DNA from: an uncultured SAR86 cluster bacterium
GTDB taxonomy: Bacteria; Pseudomonadota; Gammaproteobacteria; Magnimaribacterales; D2472
Assembly: GCA_902557645.1 (NCBI GenBank)
Contig: CACEAP010000002.1
Location: forward strand, 62,001 to 126,000
Length of the DNA: 64,000 nucleotides
Direction: 5' to 3'
The notes under the pieces were generated by a model. It made no database searches and was not told where the DNA came from. It was given only the letters and a program-made list of their open reading frames with translations. Shown piece by piece: positions 63,627 to 64,000 of this stretch. A program made the translations under genes and the position numbers. Numbering within the stretch: position 1 is the first letter of the stretch; each line of letters opens with the position of its first letter.

Positions 63627-63846
63627 AAACTTATTAAGAGTAACTTAAGTATTATTATACTTATAGTTATGTTTATTAGTATCTAGGTTTTCTGTGTATA
63701 AAGCTTTAAAAAGCCAAAAACTAAGCAAAAAAACCTGTATAAAAACCTGTTTAAAAAAACTTAACACATAACGAAAAAGATATTTAAAAACTGTTAACAA
63801 AAAACCATTATTCTTTTGATAACAACTTACCAACATTCAAATAACA
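63627..63846. other. AT-rich intergenic region with one DnaA-box match, possible oriC
   Basis: 220 bases between mnmG and mnmE. It contains a perfect DnaA-box consensus TTATACACA (minus strand, 63701-63693) and a short repeated AAAACCTGT at about 63729-63752, in a sequence of very high A+T. mnmG flanks oriC in E. coli. I saw only one clear box and no GATC sites, so this is a candidate only. Confidence 0.3.
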
Positions 63847-64000
63847 TTATTTACCAATACAAAAATCATTAAAAATATCACCCAAAAGCGAGTCCGCTGT
63901 TTTAACCCCAACCACCTCATCTAAATCAGCCCGAGCTAATCTTAAATCTTCTGCAGCAAGGTCCAAATCCTCACCCTTTTTTAGTTTTAACATAGAGCTC
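63847..64000 (-). CDS. mnmE: tRNA modification GTPase MnmE, C-terminal end (5' truncated)
   Basis: The last 50 residues are visible, from the window edge to TAA 63847. They read [25 protein letters not shown] then [13 protein letters not shown], the unmistakable MnmE C-terminus with the FCIGK motif, whose Cys is needed for the modification reaction. It partners MnmG on tRNA wobble uridines. Order mnmE-mnmG agrees with the typical gene order. Confidence 0.93.
   Translation of the reverse strand, partial: SSMLKLKKGEDLDLAAEDLRLARADLDEVVGVKTADSLLGDIFNDFCIGK

Noticed and set aside
63645-63836. Minus-strand ORF of 63 residues between mnmG and mnmE
   Set aside because: It is low-complexity sequence from an AT-rich spacer, has no ribosome site and fills a region better explained as intergenic.

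Overview
The window is a contiguous, AT-rich, gene-dense bacterial chromosome segment. The order mnmE-mnmG-rsmG-parA-parB-atpIBEFHAGDC-glmU-glmS on the minus strand (64000 down to 49526) is the classical origin-proximal block of gammaproteobacteria. Low GC, very short spacers, many overlapping stop/start codons and a load of haloalkane dehalogenases, glutathione S-transferases, serine hydrolases and TRAP parts suggest a streamlined marine heterotroph of SAR86 type. That affiliation is inference; there is no rRNA in the window. I see no tRNA, transposase, integrase or CRISPR array.

Layout. 1-11072: end of a dienoyl-CoA isomerase-like gene, yaaA, a dctQM-PNGase F-like operon, and a minus-strand run uvrD-dctP-lipB-lipA-metF-like. 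11115-22435: an RpiR regulator with a nitronate monooxygenase and a MazG-like gene; then mostly minus-strand metabolic genes (serine hydrolase, second nitronate monooxygenase, malonyl-CoA decarboxylase, SDR, penicillin acylase family, HAD, and an epimerase-merR pair under a MerR-type promoter). 22592-26036: typA, a flavin monooxygenase and small membrane proteins. 26041-31034: a minus-strand detoxification cluster (haloalkane dehalogenase, three GST-like proteins, DUF1330, GNAT, aquaporin). 31188-42204: hydrolases, MAPEG, acyltransferase, a second DUF1330/haloalkane dehalogenase pair, VOC, cupin and esterase genes. 42278-45756: small membrane proteins, an XRE regulator, an SMR pump, a GNAT protein and a DUF805 protein.

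The most striking structure lies directly downstream of glmS (45869-49543). The last 18 bases of glmS, coding Ser-Val-Thr-Val-Glu-stop, recur five more times in the same orientation. They delimit five compact gene cassettes whose genes all point the same way as glmS. The copies differ mostly by synonymous changes, four of five cassettes have cassette-specific terminal inverted repeats flanking the core, and one cassette is clearly GC-richer (two sulfotransferases). I read this as a tandem array of gene cassettes inserted serially at the glmS 3' end, with each arrival supplying the last codons of glmS. No recombinase is visible nearby.

A second regulatory observation is that two promoters, one before the epimerase-merR operon (22475-22505) and one before a membrane-protein/MAPEG operon (32412-32442), share the same 19-bp-spacer MerR-type layout and half-sites, which suggests a small regulon. 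Several small proteins under 60 residues not previously obvious are also listed (13316, 13467, 25872, 42278, 44084, 48052).
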